Assembly (NCBI GenBank): GCA_944391805.1
Contig: CALXUY010000011.1
Span: 1-47,874 of the forward strand
Direction: 5' to 3'
DNA from: an uncultured Clostridia bacterium
GTDB lineage: Bacteria; Bacillota; Clostridia; Oscillospirales; CAG-272
DNA length: 47,874 nucleotides
This document shows, piece after piece, positions 8,116 through 15,626 of this stretch; the stretch's first letter is position 1, and each line of letters begins with the position of its first letter. A program made the position numbers and the translations under genes. The notes under the pieces are model-generated. The model was not told the origin of the DNA. It saw nothing but the letters and a program-made list of their open reading frames with translations, and searched no databases.

Positions 8116-8418
8116 ATGTCACTTGCAAATCTGTTCGGATGGAGCCAGAAACACGCACACGCGGACAAGCCGGAGGAGCAGCCCACCGCCTGCGGTGCGG
8201 CGGACAGGCCGGAGGAGCAGCCCACCGCCTGCGGCGCGGCAGACAAGCCGGAGGAGCAGCCCGCCGCCTGCGGCGCGGCAGACAAGCCGGAGGAACAGCC
8301 CACTGCCTGCGGCGCGACGGACAAGTCGGAGGAACAGCCTACCGCTTGTGGTGCGGCGGACAAGCCGGAGGAAAAACCGTCGGCCTGCGGTTCCGCTTGC
8401 GGTGCGGGGGACGCTTGA
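8116..8418 (+). CDS. ACGX-repeat RiPP precursor peptide (candidate)
   Basis: A 100-residue peptide: a 16-residue leader-like start (MSLANLFGWSQKHAHA), then six 13-residue repeats close to DKPEEQPTACGAA, ending in ACGSACGAGDA. Seven Ala-Cys-Gly-X units place Cys at 26, 39, 52, 65, 78, 91 and 95. The repeats have no membrane segment. Start at ATG 8116 with GGAGGG upstream. It is followed by a radical SAM/SPASM enzyme and a nitroreductase, the arrangement of a radical-SAM-modified ribosomal peptide; I recall 'ACGX system' as the TIGRFAM name for this pairing. The modification, probably at Cys or its neighbour, is unknown. Confidence 0.8.
   Translation: MSLANLFGWSQKHAHADKPEEQPTACGAADRPEEQPTACGAADKPEEQPAACGAADKPEEQPTACGATDKSEEQPTACGAADKPEEKPSACGSACGAGDA
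8164..8397 (+). repeat. Six tandem 39-bp coding repeats
   Basis: In-frame tandem repeats encoding the DKPEEQPTACGAA units of the precursor. They differ by a few bases (DRPEEQ, DKSEEQ, DKPEEK), so they are old enough to drift while keeping every ACG. Confidence 0.9.
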
Positions 8419-8531
8419 CGGCGGTTTCCCGGCCGGAAGGGTAGCACGCCGCACAATCCGGTTCCCCGCATGGGAGACGCGCGCCTGCCGTGCACAAAAC
8501 GCATTTTTATCAACGAAAAGAGGGAGAGGAC

Positions 8532-9569
8532 ATGAAGCAGTATTTTGCCTTTCAATGGCATATCACAGACGAATGTGACCAGCGCTGCAGACATTGCTAT
8601 ATTTTCTCGGAGGATGCCTGCAAACGGCCGGACGCGATGACATGGGAGCAGCTCAGTGCCACGTTTGACAACTGCATGGATTTCTGCAAGACGTTCGGCC
8701 GCCTGCCGTATTTTTATATCACCGGCGGAGACCCGATTCTGCACCCGGATTTCTGGCGGCTGCTCGGGCTGCTGCGGGAGCATGCCGTGCCGTTTGCCAT
8801 TCTCGGCAATCCCTATCATCTGACGGGCGAGGTATGCAGGCGGCTGCGGGCCTGCGGCTGCCGCAAATATCAGCTCTCTCTGGACGGCATGAGGGAGACG
8901 CACGATTGGTTCCGCAAGCCGGGCTCCTTTGACTGCACGCTGGAAAAGATCGGCTGCATCAAAAACGCGGGGATGCGCGCGGTCATCATGACCACGGTGT
9001 CGGGGGTCAATATCCGGGAGATCCCGGCGGTCATCGATACGGTCGTGGCGTACGGCGCGGATGTGTTCGCCTTTGCCCGCTACTGCCCCACAAGCCGAGA
9101 AAAGGATACGGGCATTGCGCCGCAGGATTATCGGGAGCTGCTCCGGGTATGCGACCGGAAGTTCCGGGAATACGAGGCTGCCGGCTGCAATACCTGGTTC
9201 AGCAAAAAGGATCACCTCTGGACGCTCTATGAATACGAGACGGGAGCCTTTCGGATCCCCGCGGACGCGCAGGAGGGCATGATATACGGGGGCTGCAGCT
9301 GCGGCAACTGTCACCTGACCATTCTGCCGACCGGGGAGCTGTACGCCTGCAGGCGCGTGCGTGAGAGCCTTGTCGGCAATGTGCTGGAGGACTGGATTGC
9401 CGACGTATGGCTCGGCCGCATGGAATGCTACCGGGAGTATACCCGGTTTGAAAAATGCGCGCAATGCGAGCTGCTGGCATGGTGCAGGGGCTGCCCTGCC
9501 GTTGCTGCCGGCAAAAACGGAAATTTTTACGCTGCGGATCCGCAGTGCTGGAAGGAGATCGGTACATGA
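8532..9569 (+). CDS. Radical SAM/SPASM peptide maturase (ACGX-type, candidate)
   Basis: 345 residues. Cys15, Cys19 and Cys22 form the radical SAM CxxxCxxC cluster motif (ECDQRCRHCY); GGDPILHP near residue 70 is the SAM-binding GGE-like motif. The C-terminal third is a SPASM domain with many cysteines (GGCSCGNCH, YACRR, EKCAQCELLAWCRGC) for auxiliary iron-sulfur clusters. The family uses SAM cleavage to modify peptide residues, often making thioether links. Start at ATG 8532 with GGGAGAGG. The gene lies 113 bases after the repeat peptide and overlaps the nitroreductase start by four bases, so it should act on that peptide. Confidence 0.9.
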   Translation: MKQYFAFQWHITDECDQRCRHCYIFSEDACKRPDAMTWEQLSATFDNCMDFCKTFGRLPYFYITGGDPILHPDFWRLLGLLREHAVPFAILGNPYHLTGEVCRRLRACGCRKYQLSLDGMRETHDWFRKPGSFDCTLEKIGCIKNAGMRAVIMTTVSGVNIREIPAVIDTVVAYGADVFAFARYCPTSREKDTGIAPQDYRELLRVCDRKFREYEAAGCNTWFSKKDHLWTLYEYETGAFRIPADAQEGMIYGGCSCGNCHLTILPTGELYACRRVRESLVGNVLEDWIADVWLGRMECYREYTRFEKCAQCELLAWCRGCPAVAAGKNGNFYAADPQCWKEIGT

Positions 9570-10144
9570 AGCTGTTGGAGCTGATGAAATACCGCCGTTC
9601 CATCCGCAAATATCAGGAGCGGCAGATTGCCCGCGGCGATCTGGAAACCATTATTGAGGCCGGGCTGTACGCGCCCAACGCGGGTGGCGGACAGCGCGCG
9701 TTCATCTGCGCACTGCATAACAGGGAGCTTTGCGAGCGGGTGGGGCGGATGAACCTCGCAAAATTTGACCGAAGCAAGCTGGCCGGCTCCTATGTATCGT
9801 CCGAGCAGCCGAGCGCAATTGACGACCCTTCCATAAAAAGCGGGTTTTACGGCGCGCCGACAGTCTGCGCCGTGTTCGGACCGAAAAACTTTCTGTACAG
9901 CAGTGCGGACGCCTTCTGCTGTGCCGAAAACATGGTGCTTGCCGCCACCGCTCTCGGGATTTCATCCTGTATCGTTGCAAGGGGAGAGGAGACCTTTGAC
10001 AGCGAACCCGGCGCGGCTTTGCTGCGGGAATGGGGAATTCCCGACCATTACATCGCACGCTGTTTTGTGCTGCTTGGCTACTGCCGGGGGGATTACCCGG
10101 CTGTCAAGCCGCGCAGACAGAACCGATCCGTCATCATCGAATGA
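9566..10144 (+). CDS. Nitroreductase family FMN oxidoreductase of the peptide operon
   Basis: 192 residues, FMN-dependent nitroreductase fold: KYRRSIRKYQERQI at the N-terminus binds flavin phosphate; 'APNAGGGQRAFI' and 'ALGISSCIVARGE' are further family marks. ATGA overlap with the radical SAM gene shows translational coupling. Nitroreductase-fold enzymes also act as dehydrogenases on ribosomal peptides (azoline to azole), so a second modification step is possible; a simple redox partner is an alternative. No separate promoter is seen. Confidence 0.85.
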   Translation: MKLLELMKYRRSIRKYQERQIARGDLETIIEAGLYAPNAGGGQRAFICALHNRELCERVGRMNLAKFDRSKLAGSYVSSEQPSAIDDPSIKSGFYGAPTVCAVFGPKNFLYSSADAFCCAENMVLAATALGISSCIVARGEETFDSEPGAALLREWGIPDHYIARCFVLLGYCRGDYPAVKPRRQNRSVIIE

Positions 10145-10181
10145 CCTCCCCGCGCTTTTTTCGGATTTCCTGCGGATGCTG

Positions 10182-10210
10182 TTGACAAACGGCAAGGCAT
10201 ATGCTATGAT
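10182..10210 (+). promoter_or_regulatory. Sigma-A promoter before the hydrolase gene
   Basis: -35 TTGACA (10182-10187), 17-bp spacer, -10 TATGAT (10205-10210). Confidence 0.7.
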
Positions 10211-10215
10211 AGGAA

Positions 10216-10488
10216 GCAGAAACAGTCGTTTTTTCGGCCTTGCCCCCCGATGCCTGTCGGCGCCCGCGCGCTGCGGTGGTGCGGTCCCGAATGGCGGCCC
10301 GTCGCCGGCTTTCGGTGCCGAGCCGCATGGCCGGGGCCGGCGTAGGCAATACTCGGAACGGGCGGCGGGAGGTTGCCTCGCCAATGGTCGGGTTAGACCG
10401 ATCGGCAGAAGCCGGACGGCAAAACCGAATGACGACAGCCGGGCAGCCGGAGGCATCCGGACGGCCGGAACCGATAAGAGGGAGGAAG
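10216..10488 (+). other. Long GC-rich leader of the hydrolase gene
   Basis: About 270 bases between promoter and ribosome site. All plus-strand frames are low-complexity (Arg, Gly, Pro, Ala) and CCGG-rich, like the insertions in tilS and the decarboxylase. No clear fold or gene recognised. Confidence 0.4.
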
Positions 10489-10494
10489 ATGGAT

Positions 10495-11460
10495 ATGGGA
10501 GTGAAAAAACGGGTGGAGGCGCTCTATCGCGGGCGGCTGTACGGACGGGTCGACGACACGGGCACGGCGTTTTATTTTTCGGCGGCGGACTTCCCGGGGC
10601 TGGTACGGGAGCCTTATCCCTTCCGCTCCCCGATGGGGCATATGCTGCAGGGGAGCTTTTATCATTACGGGCAGCCAATGGCCGGCCGCGTGGTGGTGTT
10701 CGACCACGGCCTGGGCGGCGGACACCGTTCCTATCTGAAGGAGGTGGAGCTGCTCGCCCGCCGGGGGTATCTGGTGTTCGCCTACGACCACACCGGCTGC
10801 ATGGAGTCGGGCGGGGAGAGTACCAACGGTCTGGGGCAATCGCTGTGTGATCTGGACGCCTGCCTGCGCGCGCTGAAGGCCGACCCGGCATATGCCGGAT
10901 ATGCGATTTCGGTTGTCGGACACAGCTGGGGGGCGTATGCCTGCCTCAACATTCCGGCTCTGCATCCCGATGTGCGCCATGTGGTAGCCATCTCAGGCTT
11001 TCTCTCGGTGGAGCTGATGCTGCGGCAGGTCTTTTCGGGGGTGCGCCGCCCCTTCGTCGGGGTGGCGCGGGAGATCGAGCGGGAGGCGCATCCCGATACC
11101 TTTGCCTGCCGCGCGCAGGACAGCCTGCGGAACACCGATGCATGGGTGCTGGTCATCCATTCGGCGGACGACCGGGTGGTCAGCTTCCGGAATTTTCGGC
11201 TGCTGCGCCGGGCACTTGGGCAGAGGCCTAACACCGTATTCCTGCGGGTAAACGGCAAAAATCACAATCCCAACTATACCGAGGACGCCGTGCGTTACAA
11301 GGCGGCATATCTGCACGAGCTGAAGGCGCGCCTGCGGAGGGGAGAGCTTGCCGATGCCGGGCAGAAGCAGCGGTTTCTGGATAGCTTTGACTGGAACCGC
11401 ATGACCGCGCAGGACGAGAGCGTCTGGCGGGTGATTTTTGATGTGCTGGAGCGGCAATGA
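10495..11460 (+). CDS. Alpha/beta-hydrolase family protein
   Basis: 321 residues. The fold's marks: VVFDHGLGGGHRSYLKEVELLARRGY near the N-terminus (strand and oxyanion loop), nucleophile elbow GHSWGAY around residue 145 (Ser), HSADDRVV for the acid Asp and GKNHNPNYT for the catalytic His. It resembles serine hydrolases acting on acyl or lipid-like esters; the substrate is unknown. Two ATGs (10489 and 10495) share the GGGAGG site; the second has the better 9-base spacing. No signal peptide. Confidence 0.8.
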   Translation: MGVKKRVEALYRGRLYGRVDDTGTAFYFSAADFPGLVREPYPFRSPMGHMLQGSFYHYGQPMAGRVVVFDHGLGGGHRSYLKEVELLARRGYLVFAYDHTGCMESGGESTNGLGQSLCDLDACLRALKADPAYAGYAISVVGHSWGAYACLNIPALHPDVRHVVAISGFLSVELMLRQVFSGVRRPFVGVAREIEREAHPDTFACRAQDSLRNTDAWVLVIHSADDRVVSFRNFRLLRRALGQRPNTVFLRVNGKNHNPNYTEDAVRYKAAYLHELKARLRRGELADAGQKQRFLDSFDWNRMTAQDESVWRVIFDVLERQ

Positions 11461-11545
11461 TAATGGTGGGCGGAGAGGGACGGCTGTTGGTGGACTGCTA
11501 ATTGTTTTTTTTTAAAATGGCGAAAAATGCAATCATATGCATATC

Positions 11546-11581
11546 TGCCGCGGCACTCCGGCTTGCCGGAGTGCCGCGGCA
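11546..11581. repeat. Very strong 17-bp inverted repeat
   Basis: TGCCGCGGCACTCCGGC (11546-11562), 2-base gap, exact complement 11565-11581. It lies 86 bases after the hydrolase stop and lacks a T tract; probably a transcript-end hairpin. The remainder of the 11461-11791 gap is the next promoter and AT-rich leader. Confidence 0.65.
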
Positions 11582-11659
11582 GACCGCGCCCGTTTTGATG
11601 CTGGCTGTACGGGCTTTGACAGAAAAGCGCAGGTGGGATAACGAATATGTGAAAAATAC

Positions 11660-11688
11660 TTGACAGCAACGATAAAATCATATATAAT
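11660..11688 (+). promoter_or_regulatory. Sigma-A promoter of the acyltransferase gene
   Basis: -35 TTGACA (11660-11665), 17-bp spacer, -10 TATAAT (11683-11688). Confidence 0.8.
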
Positions 11689-11791
11689 CATACATAATAA
11701 GACAAGGGAAACTGTCTCCGCCGTATTCGCTGGGAAATAGTCTGCTCAATGATGCGATACGTCGTATTTGGCATTGATTCAGGGGGAAATG

Positions 11792-12448
11792 ATGATTGCA
11801 GCAAAAGTATTTAGAGTCTTCAAGAGAAAGATTGGTCTTCAAAAGAAGAAAAAACTTTTCCGCTCCCGGAACAGGCATAATCTGTTACAAGTGACCTCCC
11901 CGTACCCGGAAAGCCTGGATGTCGATCAAATCACTGCCGGGCGGTACAGCTACGGAATGATTGACGCTACTATGTATGGCGGCATTGATGAGGGAATTCA
12001 GATCGGAGACTTTTGCTCCATTGCTTTGGGATGCCGGTTCATTTGCGGCGGTGAGCATGATTATACCGGATTTACTACCTATCCGATCGAAACAAGAATT
12101 TTGCACAGCAAGTCATGTGAAGCAAAATCCAAAGGGAAAATTATTCTTGCGGATGATGTTTGGATTGGCTCAAATGCTTTGATTTTGTCTGGCGTTCACA
12201 TCGGGCAGGGTGCAATTGTCGCAGCCGGGGCAGTGGTTGTAAAAGATGTTCCTCCGTATGCGATTGTCGGCGGAAACCCGGCAAAGGTCATCAAATATCG
12301 TTTTTCTCCTGAAGTAATCGAACGATTGGTTCAGTTTGATTTCAGCAAATTGACAGAAAATTCGATTCAGAAGTATCGTGACGTACTCACAAAAAAGATT
12401 GCAACGGTGGAAGATGCTGAATCGCTTCTGCATTTGGATTTTGAATGA
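11792..12448 (+). CDS. CatB-like left-handed beta-helix acyltransferase
   Basis: 218 residues of the hexapeptide-repeat acyltransferase class (xenobiotic acetyltransferases, Vat and CatB, and capsule or LPS O-acetyltransferases). Visible marks: '[23 protein letters not shown]', then the hexapeptide run [20 protein letters not shown] and the C-terminal [13 protein letters not shown]. The His of GGEHDY is the likely catalytic base. It would use acetyl-CoA. The N-terminal 50 residues are basic and unlike CatB, so a polysaccharide substrate is as likely as an antibiotic. Start at ATG 11792, 5 bases after AGGGGG. AT-richer than its neighbours: possible horizontal acquisition. Confidence 0.8.
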   Translation: MIAAKVFRVFKRKIGLQKKKKLFRSRNRHNLLQVTSPYPESLDVDQITAGRYSYGMIDATMYGGIDEGIQIGDFCSIALGCRFICGGEHDYTGFTTYPIETRILHSKSCEAKSKGKIILADDVWIGSNALILSGVHIGQGAIVAAGAVVVKDVPPYAIVGGNPAKVIKYRFSPEVIERLVQFDFSKLTENSIQKYRDVLTKKIATVEDAESLLHLDFE

Positions 12449-12527
12449 TTGCTGGTCTATGGACGGGAATGATAGAGATTTCCATAGAATTCGATGATGT
12501 CGGGGATGAATCGAACAGCGTATAGCA

Positions 12528-12563
12528 TAGCCCGGGTATATGGGAATCCGTATATCCGGGCTA
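12528..12563 (+). terminator. Hairpin after the acyltransferase gene
   Basis: TAGCCCGG (12528-12535) and CCGGGCTA (12556-12563) with further pairing of the inner TATA segments. Only a weak T/A tail (GTTAAAAAT) follows. It also lies just upstream of the next promoter. Confidence 0.45.
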
Positions 12564-12587
12564 CGTGTTAAAAATATGCGAAAGGAC

Positions 12588-12616
12588 TTGACGCGGCCGC
12601 GAAAATACGGTATACT
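12588..12616 (+). promoter_or_regulatory. Sigma-A promoter of the first GH78 gene
   Basis: -35 TTGACG (12588-12593), 17-bp spacer, -10 TATACT (12611-12616). Confidence 0.7.
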
Positions 12617-12655
12617 TCTGGTAACACCATTCGGGAAGAACGAAAGGAGACTGAT

Positions 12656-14602
12656 ATGCAGCAGCAAAACGCGCGGGAGGTGTTTTCCCGGAGCCGCTGG
12701 ATCTGGAGCGAGGCGCATCCGGGAAATGACGATTACGCCGAGTTTTACGCGGAGCTTCCGTCCGGGGAGCCGACGCTCTGCCGCCTTTCCTGCGACGGGG
12801 ACTACACGCTGTTCATCAACGGCCGCTATGCGGCGAGCAACCAGTATGGCGATTATGAGCACTACAAAATCTATGACGAGCTGGATCTGACCCCGTTTCT
12901 GCGGGAGGGAAGAAATGACTTTGCCCTGCTGGTCTGGCATTTTGGTGCATCGTCGCAGCGCTATATTCCCGCACAGGCCGGCGTCATTTTCGAGCTGGTG
13001 CAAAAGGGAAAGCCGGTGCTGGCCAGCGGCCCGGCGGTGCTCTGCCGCAGGAGCCGCGCTTACCGCTCGGGGGAATGCCGCTGCATCACCCGGCAGCTCG
13101 GCTTCGGCTTTGCCTATGATGCAACGCGAGAGGACGGGTGGCTCACTGGGCGGGGACAGGGCTTTCATCCCGCCGTGGAGGTGGAAAAGCACTGCTCCTT
13201 TTATCCCCGCCCGACCGAAAAGCTGCGGGTGCGCGAGGAAATCCCTGCGCGGCCGGTGAAGGGGACCCCGCTCTGCGGCGGAGCGGCGGAAAGCCGGCGC
13301 TGGCTGCTCGATCTGGGGGCCGAGACCGTGGGGCTGTTCACCTTTGCCCTGCGCACCGGCACAGAGCAGGAGCTGCGCATCAGCTACGGGGAGCACATCG
13401 AGGACGGCTGCGTTCGCAGGCGGATCGGGGACAGGGATTTCAGCTTTGCCTACCGGGCAAGGCCGGGGGAGAACACATATACCAACTACATGCTCCGGCT
13501 GGGCTGCCGGTACATCGAAATCACCGGAGAGCGGCCGTTTGTGCTGCTGCATGCCGGTCTGCTGCCCCAGAATTGCCCGGTCACGCGGATCGGGTGGCAG
13601 CCGGCCGGAGCGCTCGACCGGCGCATCTGGGAGCTTTGCCTGCGCACGCTCGAGCTGTGCATGATGGAGCACTATGTGGATTGCCCGTGGCGGGAGCAAT
13701 GCCTCTATGTGTTCGACGCGCGCAATCAGATGCTTTGCGGCTACGATGGCTTTGTCGGAGGCAACGCCGCCTATGCCCGCGCCAACCTGCTGCTGATGAG
13801 CCGTGACCGGCGGGAGGACGGGCTGCTGTCGATCTGCTTCCCGTGCGGGGAGGATCTGGTTATTCCCTCGTTTTCGCTCTATTATTTTCTTGCCGTGCGG
13901 GAGTATTTTGAACATACCGGCGATGCGGCGCTTTTGCGGGAGGTCTATCCCAAGCTGCAATCGGTGCTCGGCGCCTTTCTGGCGGGCATGGAGAACGGAT
14001 TGGTCAACCGGTTTTCTGGAACAAACCGCTGGAACTTCTACGATTGGTCGCCGGATCTCTCCGGTTCGCTGGGGCGGGAGGACGGCGGCGCACCCGACCT
14101 GATGCTCAACGGTCTGTTTCTGCTGGCGCTCGGGGCCTGTCGGAAGATCTGCCGGGTCATCGGAGAGCCGTTTGCGTATGAGGGCGTCCTTGCGGACTGC
14201 CGGAGGCGGACGCGGGAGACCTTTCTGCGGACACGGGAGGGCCTGTTCTCGCTGCATCCTGAGGGGGAGGTTTACCGGGAGCTGCCAAACGCGCTGGCGG
14301 TGCTCTGCGGGCTGTGCGAGGGGGAGGAGGCTGCCGGCGTCTGCCGCCGGATTGCCGCGCACGCCCTGCCCGAGTGCTCGCTGAGCATGAAAACGCTGGT
14401 CTATGACGCGCTGCTCGCCACCGATCCTGCCTACCGTGAATTTGTGCTGAACGACATCCGCACGACATACGGCGCCATGCTGGAGGCCGGCGCCACCGCG
14501 GCATGGGAGACCAAGGAGGGAGCCTCCGCCTTTCATCAGGCGGGCAGCCTCTGCCACGGGTGGAGCGCCATACCGGTGCACTACCTCCGCCGGCTGCTCT
14601 GA
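12656..14602 (+). CDS. Glycoside hydrolase family 78 (alpha-L-rhamnosidase-like), divergent
   Basis: 648 residues. An N-terminal beta-sandwich (DGDYTLFINGRY, LREGRNDFALLVWHFG) is followed by the (alpha/alpha)6 barrel. The catalytic segment reads DCPWREQCLYVFDARNQ from D342, where typical GH78 enzymes have DCPxRxERxGWxGD; D342 and E347 keep the acidic pair, but the GWxGD part is lost. The end AAWETKEGASAFHQAGSLCHGWSA matches the family's GATxxWE...SxxHxxS region, with a His. No signal peptide, so a cytosolic enzyme acting on imported oligosaccharide or glycoside is likely. Start at ATG 12656 after GAAAGGAGA. The altered motif leaves the substrate uncertain. Confidence 0.8.
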   Translation: MQQQNAREVFSRSRWIWSEAHPGNDDYAEFYAELPSGEPTLCRLSCDGDYTLFINGRYAASNQYGDYEHYKIYDELDLTPFLREGRNDFALLVWHFGASSQRYIPAQAGVIFELVQKGKPVLASGPAVLCRRSRAYRSGECRCITRQLGFGFAYDATREDGWLTGRGQGFHPAVEVEKHCSFYPRPTEKLRVREEIPARPVKGTPLCGGAAESRRWLLDLGAETVGLFTFALRTGTEQELRISYGEHIEDGCVRRRIGDRDFSFAYRARPGENTYTNYMLRLGCRYIEITGERPFVLLHAGLLPQNCPVTRIGWQPAGALDRRIWELCLRTLELCMMEHYVDCPWREQCLYVFDARNQMLCGYDGFVGGNAAYARANLLLMSRDRREDGLLSICFPCGEDLVIPSFSLYYFLAVREYFEHTGDAALLREVYPKLQSVLGAFLAGMENGLVNRFSGTNRWNFYDWSPDLSGSLGREDGGAPDLMLNGLFLLALGACRKICRVIGEPFAYEGVLADCRRRTRETFLRTREGLFSLHPEGEVYRELPNALAVLCGLCEGEEAAGVCRRIAAHALPECSLSMKTLVYDALLATDPAYREFVLNDIRTTYGAMLEAGATAAWETKEGASAFHQAGSLCHGWSAIPVHYLRRLL

Positions 14603-14792
14603 CCGGTTTTGGCAGATGTGCTTCGGAGGGCGTGATGGATGGGGGAGGTCTCTTCAGGTCAGGTCTCTCCGATCTCTTTTCAAAAACGCAAACAATTTTG
14701 GTCTGTGATTCGGATACGTGCGGGGAACGACATTCGCCGCTGCTCTGATATGCGGTTTGTATGCCCCTCGGTAAGAAACCTTGCCGCGGGGC

Positions 14793-14821
14793 TTGACTTT
14801 TCCTCTGCGCCGTGGTATAAT
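14793..14821 (+). promoter_or_regulatory. Sigma-A promoter of the small conserved-looking gene
   Basis: -35 TTGACT (14793-14798), 17-bp spacer, -10 TATAAT (14816-14821). The 14603-14792 stretch before it shows nothing I recognise. Confidence 0.75.
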
Positions 14822-14925
14822 AAGAAAGACAATGATATTTTTGGGCGCGGCGGGCGCTTTTTTGTTACGGCGAACCGATCCGCATCACGCAATAGATTAT
14901 CATTTCGGAAACGGAGGAGAGAGGG

Positions 14926-15216
14926 ATGGCGCAGGAGAAACGCCCGCTGGTTGGCGGGAAATACCTTGAATATTTGGGCAGGCCGCTGGTGCGGCAGGAC
15001 GATACCATCTGCTATGGGGACATGAGCGAACGGTGCATTCTGATTCTGGAAATTTTTTCGCATGACGAAAAAACCGGATTGCCGAAAACCGTGTTGATTC
15101 AGGTGGTGGATTCGCAGGATCCGAACAAAATCATCAAGCAGGGGCAAAAGGAGGGGCTGTACAACGCCTTCAGTATGGGGCTTGTCTGGCTGGAGCGCGC
15201 CCTTGGAACCGCATAA
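14926..15216 (+). CDS. Small protein of unknown function
   Basis: A 96-residue soluble protein that I cannot name. It has its own promoter, a strong GGAGGAGAGAGG site before ATG 14926 and its own terminator, so it is a genuine single-gene unit. The sequence is mixed beta and alpha: a central ERCILILEIF strand, a second strand KTVLIQVVDS and a C-terminal helix (GLYNAFSMGLVWLERAL). No cysteine pair or signal peptide. Confidence 0.75.
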   Translation: MAQEKRPLVGGKYLEYLGRPLVRQDDTICYGDMSERCILILEIFSHDEKTGLPKTVLIQVVDSQDPNKIIKQGQKEGLYNAFSMGLVWLERALGTA

Positions 15217-15228
15217 GCCTGCAGAAGC

Positions 15229-15270
15229 AGGGAGAAACCGCCCGTTCCGGGAGGGATTCTCCCTCTTTTT
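15229..15270 (+). terminator. Intrinsic terminator of the 96-residue gene
   Basis: AGGGAGAA (15229-15236) pairs with TTCTCCCT (15257-15264), then CTTTTT (15265-15270). Confidence 0.8.
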
Positions 15271-15312
15271 CTTGCCGGCGGTTAAAAAATTGTAAAATAT
15301 AAAATGGAAGTG

Positions 15313-15341
15313 TTTACAAACCCGGACAAATATGCTATACT
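15313..15341 (+). promoter_or_regulatory. Sigma-A promoter of the yybS-gdpP-rplI operon
   Basis: -35 TTTACA (15313-15318), 17-bp spacer, -10 TATACT (15336-15341). Confidence 0.65.
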
Positions 15342-15626
15342 AATATAATCGATTATCGAATGTTGGCTTTGACCGGTCGGAGGCGGGCGCTTGCACGGTG
15401 GGCGGGGTCTTTGATCCGTGTGCGGACGGGACCGCGTGGCAGCGGACCGCTGCAATCGCCGTAAGGCTGTCACTGGTGGCACCCAAAGCGGTGCCGCCCA
15501 TTCTGACACTTGTGCGGCGCGGGTCGCCGGGCACATCTTTGTGTGCCTGGGGGATTTGATTGTAAAAACGCGGCAGCTTGCCTGGCGCGATGAGAAGGGG
15601 CGGATGCCCCGGAGGGAGGAGATGGC
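15342..15626 (+). other. Long, possibly structured 5' leader
   Basis: About 280 bases before the first gene. Several short perfect hairpins are visible: GCAGCGG/CCGCTGC, GGCACC/GGTGCC and GGCACA/TGTGTGCC. I do not match it to a known riboswitch. A GGAGGGAGGAG ribosome site ends it. Confidence 0.4.

Noticed and set aside
8164..8397. Regular 39-bp repeats as a CRISPR array
   Set aside because: The repeats abut without spacers, are in frame and encode the ACGX peptide units.
10240..10494. An 85-residue N-terminal extension of the alpha/beta hydrolase
   Set aside because: It begins inside the leader, is low-complexity and lacks a ribosome site, while GGGAGG stands right before the ATGs at 10489/10495.
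12170..14581. An 803-residue minus-strand frame opposite the first GH78 gene
   Set aside because: Antisense shadow; composition is His/Gln/Arg-rich without any domain, while the plus strand shows a recognisable enzyme.
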